From CAVURW01 sp963743595 (GTDB lineage: Bacteria; Verrucomicrobiota; Verrucomicrobiia; Methylacidiphilales; UBA1321), in assembly GCA_963743595.1 (NCBI GenBank), contig CAVURW010000075.1:1-7297 (forward strand): 7,297 nucleotides of DNA. The letters are read 5' to 3'. Position numbers and translations under genes: made by a program. The notes beneath the pieces are model-generated. The model was not told where the DNA came from and did no database searches. It saw nothing but the letters and a program-made list of their open reading frames with translations. Positions 7,001-7,297 of the stretch are shown here, one piece after another. Each line of letters starts with the position of its first letter. Within the stretch, counting starts at the first letter, position 1.

Positions 7001-7297
7001 ACAGCACCTACCTGAGCTACTTCACAAAGGAAGACGACATCAAGGGCGCGGGCAACGAAATCGAGATCCAGCGCACCTACTACAAGCTCACGCAAAAGAC
7101 TGAGCAGGTGGTGATTCCAAGTAACGGCAATCCCGCAGCAGCGCAGGATCAACCCGATTCCGCAACCGGTCACACGGAGACGCGGGACGAGTGGGATCGA
7201 ACGGAGCTGAAAAATGGGGATGCGGTGAAGAGCGGCGACATGATCGAGGTGGTCCTGAAGATTCACGCGAAAAACTCATACGATTACCTGGCCTTTG
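1060..7297 (+). CDS. Secreted bacterial alpha-2-macroglobulin with thioester (3' end beyond window)
   Basis: A thioester protease-trap protein; at least 2,079 residues are visible and the frame runs off the right edge. Order, numbered from the ATG at 1060: signal peptide (residues 17-38, MKRLFLLL start, cleavage near Val-Glu-Gly); helical TPR-like region (about 50-460), with a Trp cluster at 225-240 and an acidic, probably disordered stretch at 244-275; first macroglobulin domain from about 461; MG2 with TDRPVYRP (706-713); MG3 from FRVEEYKKPEFEV (795-807), carrying a Trp/Tyr-rich insert (850-899); A2M_BRD-type domain (about 1108-1250); flexible bait-like segment (1339-1364); A2M core (about 1393-1485); thioester CTEQ (1629-1632); thioester domain with GGWGWW (1706-1711); and the start of MG10 (about 2000 on). 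The last residues, AKNSYDYLAF, match the family's C-terminal domain, so about 100 residues are missing. An in-frame TGA at 1045 limits the start. ATG 1108 is equally likely. No lipobox Cys is present, so a soluble exported form is inferred. Confidence 0.93.
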   Translation, partial: MKKSSAFFITGASGHLMKRLFLLLSVGLAMLMIPAVEGQPVPTFPDTPVGNLLKQATAKLAAKNYMEARGVFDQARDLAAAGPEGWSSPDVATALEGAVACDFQLSLWDDPIDRAKSYVEHTKGTLAEARGERFFGGLYLRLPHSGTKQGGVYHRNEWLQGVQVSSFKKDRKEAIAHLERSRELVIALAKSSTLPFADKESPVGEQVGIDFDLVNAIIRHEEYSYGVVYCPFWGWWWGFWSGGLEPEDDSAAVDEADYEQPRSWRNQEQDQPPTGIPVDAHGEPRFIGTPDAYSATSGDGAKIRFLLKEIQNIDGTPSKEYAAQALLQNGLICKSLYGTYGMAQNAVEYDRFGRPRPKRVVSEGTPKKVWELADDEAMTLVSGKNRLIQLPPEESPMAIFDQVLAKYPDATAAPAALYAKAFYYQQRQQFPEAIETYQRLQEKYPNSQEAKNGKDEIAQIKLPGLTLEQTPLFTAAAPPKAKFTYRNLSEVTFTIRKYKLESAVRDGVTDRNWDRYGQFCNLSYLLNQGDDSWKRYLGEKVSTWKQPVATNEKNLTAEAEVDTKLTEPGVYVLTGRAEGAPEDTSVLIAISSTAVVMKEVAKGGLIWVVDSTTGRPLADQPITVIETYAIYNNSKNRNEMHVIETADRTDENGTVLYNHKGPSEYGYNVAVELHRGDEYVFSPVSGSFSESPDDQFDNESRQYIITDRPVYRPSSVVQFRVWERSRKNGEFTPPNGTGSVWVSITNPKGEQIFQKSFPSTEGCASGEFTLPEGAPLGLYSINGSGQNGQSAGGQFRVEEYKKPEFEVKVVPAKTQARLGDKVTAKITATYYFGAPVSKGTVKYKVFREEYHYVYWGADEYDWLYGSGYGRYYYSYPWFPWWHRWGCFILWEPWIWNGWYGPGGTGMGADDIEMARRTEESGTRHALRDLVAQGEAELKPDGTCDVEIDTAPALKTMGDRDHRYTIEAEVRDASRRTITGQGDIKVTRQEFYGFCEVNQGWYEPHQDAKVEIRTLTPDSVPVATKGTVTISKITYENGATVPTETSMKTFDAETDPDGRLSFTYSIPDEGQYRVSYSTHDSTNTEVQANAIFWACGAHFDGTVYRFNSLEIIADKRTYQPGDTAHLLIHTAENNSKVLFSDSASQGILRSYTFLDLPERSTEVDVPITAANKPNFFVEATLVRNGHVHQEAREIFVPPSKELLNVKVTSDKDAYRPGDVGHLHVEMKDLLGNPVQGRVTLTGYDKAVTYIQNEFGPSPKAYFYGQRRIHNVSSMSNLDAEFTAIGQIQAPDQESDYWAYNWFSSYGGFGSWHATGAISERRGMLNRTESFSAINSQLETAQAAGSVFAAPMAMKSADSVSGNARPVFLLDSKVEPGAEKKDELSVSVEDPTHPAVRQNFADTAAWFPDLVTGPNGTVDADITFPDSLTTWRLHAYGITKTTQVGDGTGEVVTAKKVLARLEAPRFFVERDEVVLSTNVHNYLATTKNVTAELIVPSAQFEALDPTGSSTDADGNLHLTAKADVAPKGEHRFDWPLKVISPGLVQVTTKAITDEESDAMQMKFPVLVHGANKTVAINGSYRVDDTGSRDLVQDLPEQIDPEQTKLELTLSPSLAGVMIDALPYLVGYPYGCTEQTMDRFYPAILVKHTLQTMGTDLETVGKQRKQMNAQDVQNRFKQPDVDPVFDTDELNKILRASLDRLKNFQHSDGGWGWWAEDDASPYQTAYVLQGLSAAQDAGVLDDASMLYRGRQYLANCLESELQKPKDKQYLPDLVEQSYWAYILTLTKDEPSDLRKKWMDDLYEHRGEMNRYGQALLALTFHMRHNDDHAKMLEENIMQFLQKDDSNDTAWVRTPAEGWWFWWNNDIETNAWVLKALVEIDPKSDISPKLVKWLMNNRKNGYYWRSTRDTAQVIGAMADYMKASGEGNPDYDLTIKVDGEQVKQLHVNKDNFFTFDNRVVLYGLQVKPGKHTITLEKTGSGALYYSTYLSYFTKEDDIKGAGNEIEIQRTYYKLTQKTEQVVIPSNGNPAAAQDQPDSATGHTETRDEWDRTELKNGDAVKSGDMIEVVLKIHAKNSYDYLAF
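1098..1101 (+). promoter_or_regulatory. Candidate ribosome binding site for the internal start at 1108
   Basis: AGGG ends six bases before the ATG at 1108, which is good Shine-Dalgarno spacing. The competing upstream start at 1060 has GAGG at 1046-1049, ten bases away. This site, together with the signal peptide that begins exactly at 1108, makes 1108 a serious alternative start. Confidence 0.35.
1732..1779 (+). other. N-terminal Trp cluster in the A2M protein
   Basis: Residues 225-240 read YGVVYCPFWGWWWGFW: five Trp, two Tyr and two Phe in sixteen residues, followed by Ser-Gly-Gly and an acidic Gln/Pro-rich linker. It interrupts the helical N-terminal region. It could be a membrane-interface or packing segment. 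It is too short and too Trp/Gly-rich to be a normal transmembrane helix. Confidence 0.6.
2248..2430 (+). other. TPR-like helical pair in the A2M N-terminal region
   Basis: Residues 397 to about 457 have the pattern of tetratricopeptide helices: FDQVLAKYP, then ALYAKAFYYQQRQQFPEAI, then YQRLQEKYPNS. The spacing of Tyr-Pro pairs and small residues fits TPR repeats used for protein binding. A weaker similar helix pair lies at residues 51-80 (KLAAKNYMEARGVFDQA). The first macroglobulin strand begins directly after it, near residue 461. Confidence 0.55.
3607..3756 (+). other. Trp/Tyr-rich insert in the A2M MG3 region
   Basis: Residues 850-899 contain 11 Tyr, 10 Trp and 2 Phe out of 50, with Gly and Pro between them, including YGRYYYSYPWFPWWHRWG. 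It follows the beta-strand KGTVKYKVFRE, which looks like a regular macroglobulin strand. It is followed by a Gly-rich turn and charged sequence that returns to beta-type domain sequence. It therefore looks like a loop extruded from the MG3 fold. Confidence 0.7.
5074..5151 (+). other. Candidate bait region of the A2M
   Basis: Residues 1339-1364 are rich in Ala, Ser, Met and Gly (GSVFAAPMAMKSADSVSGN) and have no regular structure. They lie between the A2M_BRD-type domain, which ends near GYDKAVTYI (1241-1249), and the A2M core starting at VRQNFADTAAW (1394-1404). In the family, the protease-cleavable bait segment sits in this position. The exact cleavage sites cannot be read from sequence. Confidence 0.45.
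5944..5955 (+). other. Thioester motif CTEQ of the A2M
   Basis: Cys1629-Thr-Glu-Gln1632, inside YPYGCTEQTMDRF. In thioester proteins the Cys side chain links to the Gln side chain to form the reactive bond (CGEQ in animal A2M and C3; CxEQ in bacteria). Both key residues are present, so this copy should be thioester-competent, unlike bacterial A2Ms that lack the Cys. Confidence 0.9.

Overview
The window holds one very large gene, cut off by the right edge, preceded by about 1 kb of sequence that is mostly non-coding and includes a broken gene start. The large gene (forward strand, from about 1060 to the end) encodes a secreted bacterial alpha-2-macroglobulin (A2M) of at least 2,079 residues. 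The reading frame is open throughout. It carries an intact thioester motif (Cys-Thr-Glu-Gln) in a GGWGWW-type thioester domain. An unusually long helical, TPR-like N-terminal part precedes the first macroglobulin domain.

The organism is most likely a member of the PVC group, probably a planctomycete. This is inferred from three things: an A2M over 2,000 residues with an N-terminal helical extension and Trp/Tyr-rich inserts, a secreted GH29 fucosidase relic nearby, and moderate GC with long poorly coding intergenic DNA. It is not proved by any marker gene.

Layout: 1-391 is intergenic, with a terminator-like hairpin at 11-30, two more stem-loops, then an AT-rich stretch from about 235. Positions 392-652 encode a signal peptide and the first conserved block of a GH29 alpha-L-fucosidase, which then stops. 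It is a truncated relic of about 86 residues out of the usual 400-500. Positions 653-1059 contain no recognisable gene, and a weak TATAAA box lies just before the A2M. Positions 1060-7297 are the A2M gene.

The A2M would be exported and act outside the cytoplasm. In this family, cleavage of a bait region exposes a reactive thioester that covalently traps the attacking protease. There is no lipobox cysteine, so unlike the E. coli lipoprotein form it is probably soluble in the periplasm or otherwise anchored. Nothing in the window shows a functional link between the fucosidase relic and the A2M. The pbpC-type partner known next to some A2Ms is not in view. The most distinctive feature is a 50-residue insert in the MG3 region in which nearly half the residues are Trp, Tyr or Phe, together with a second Trp cluster near the N-terminus.
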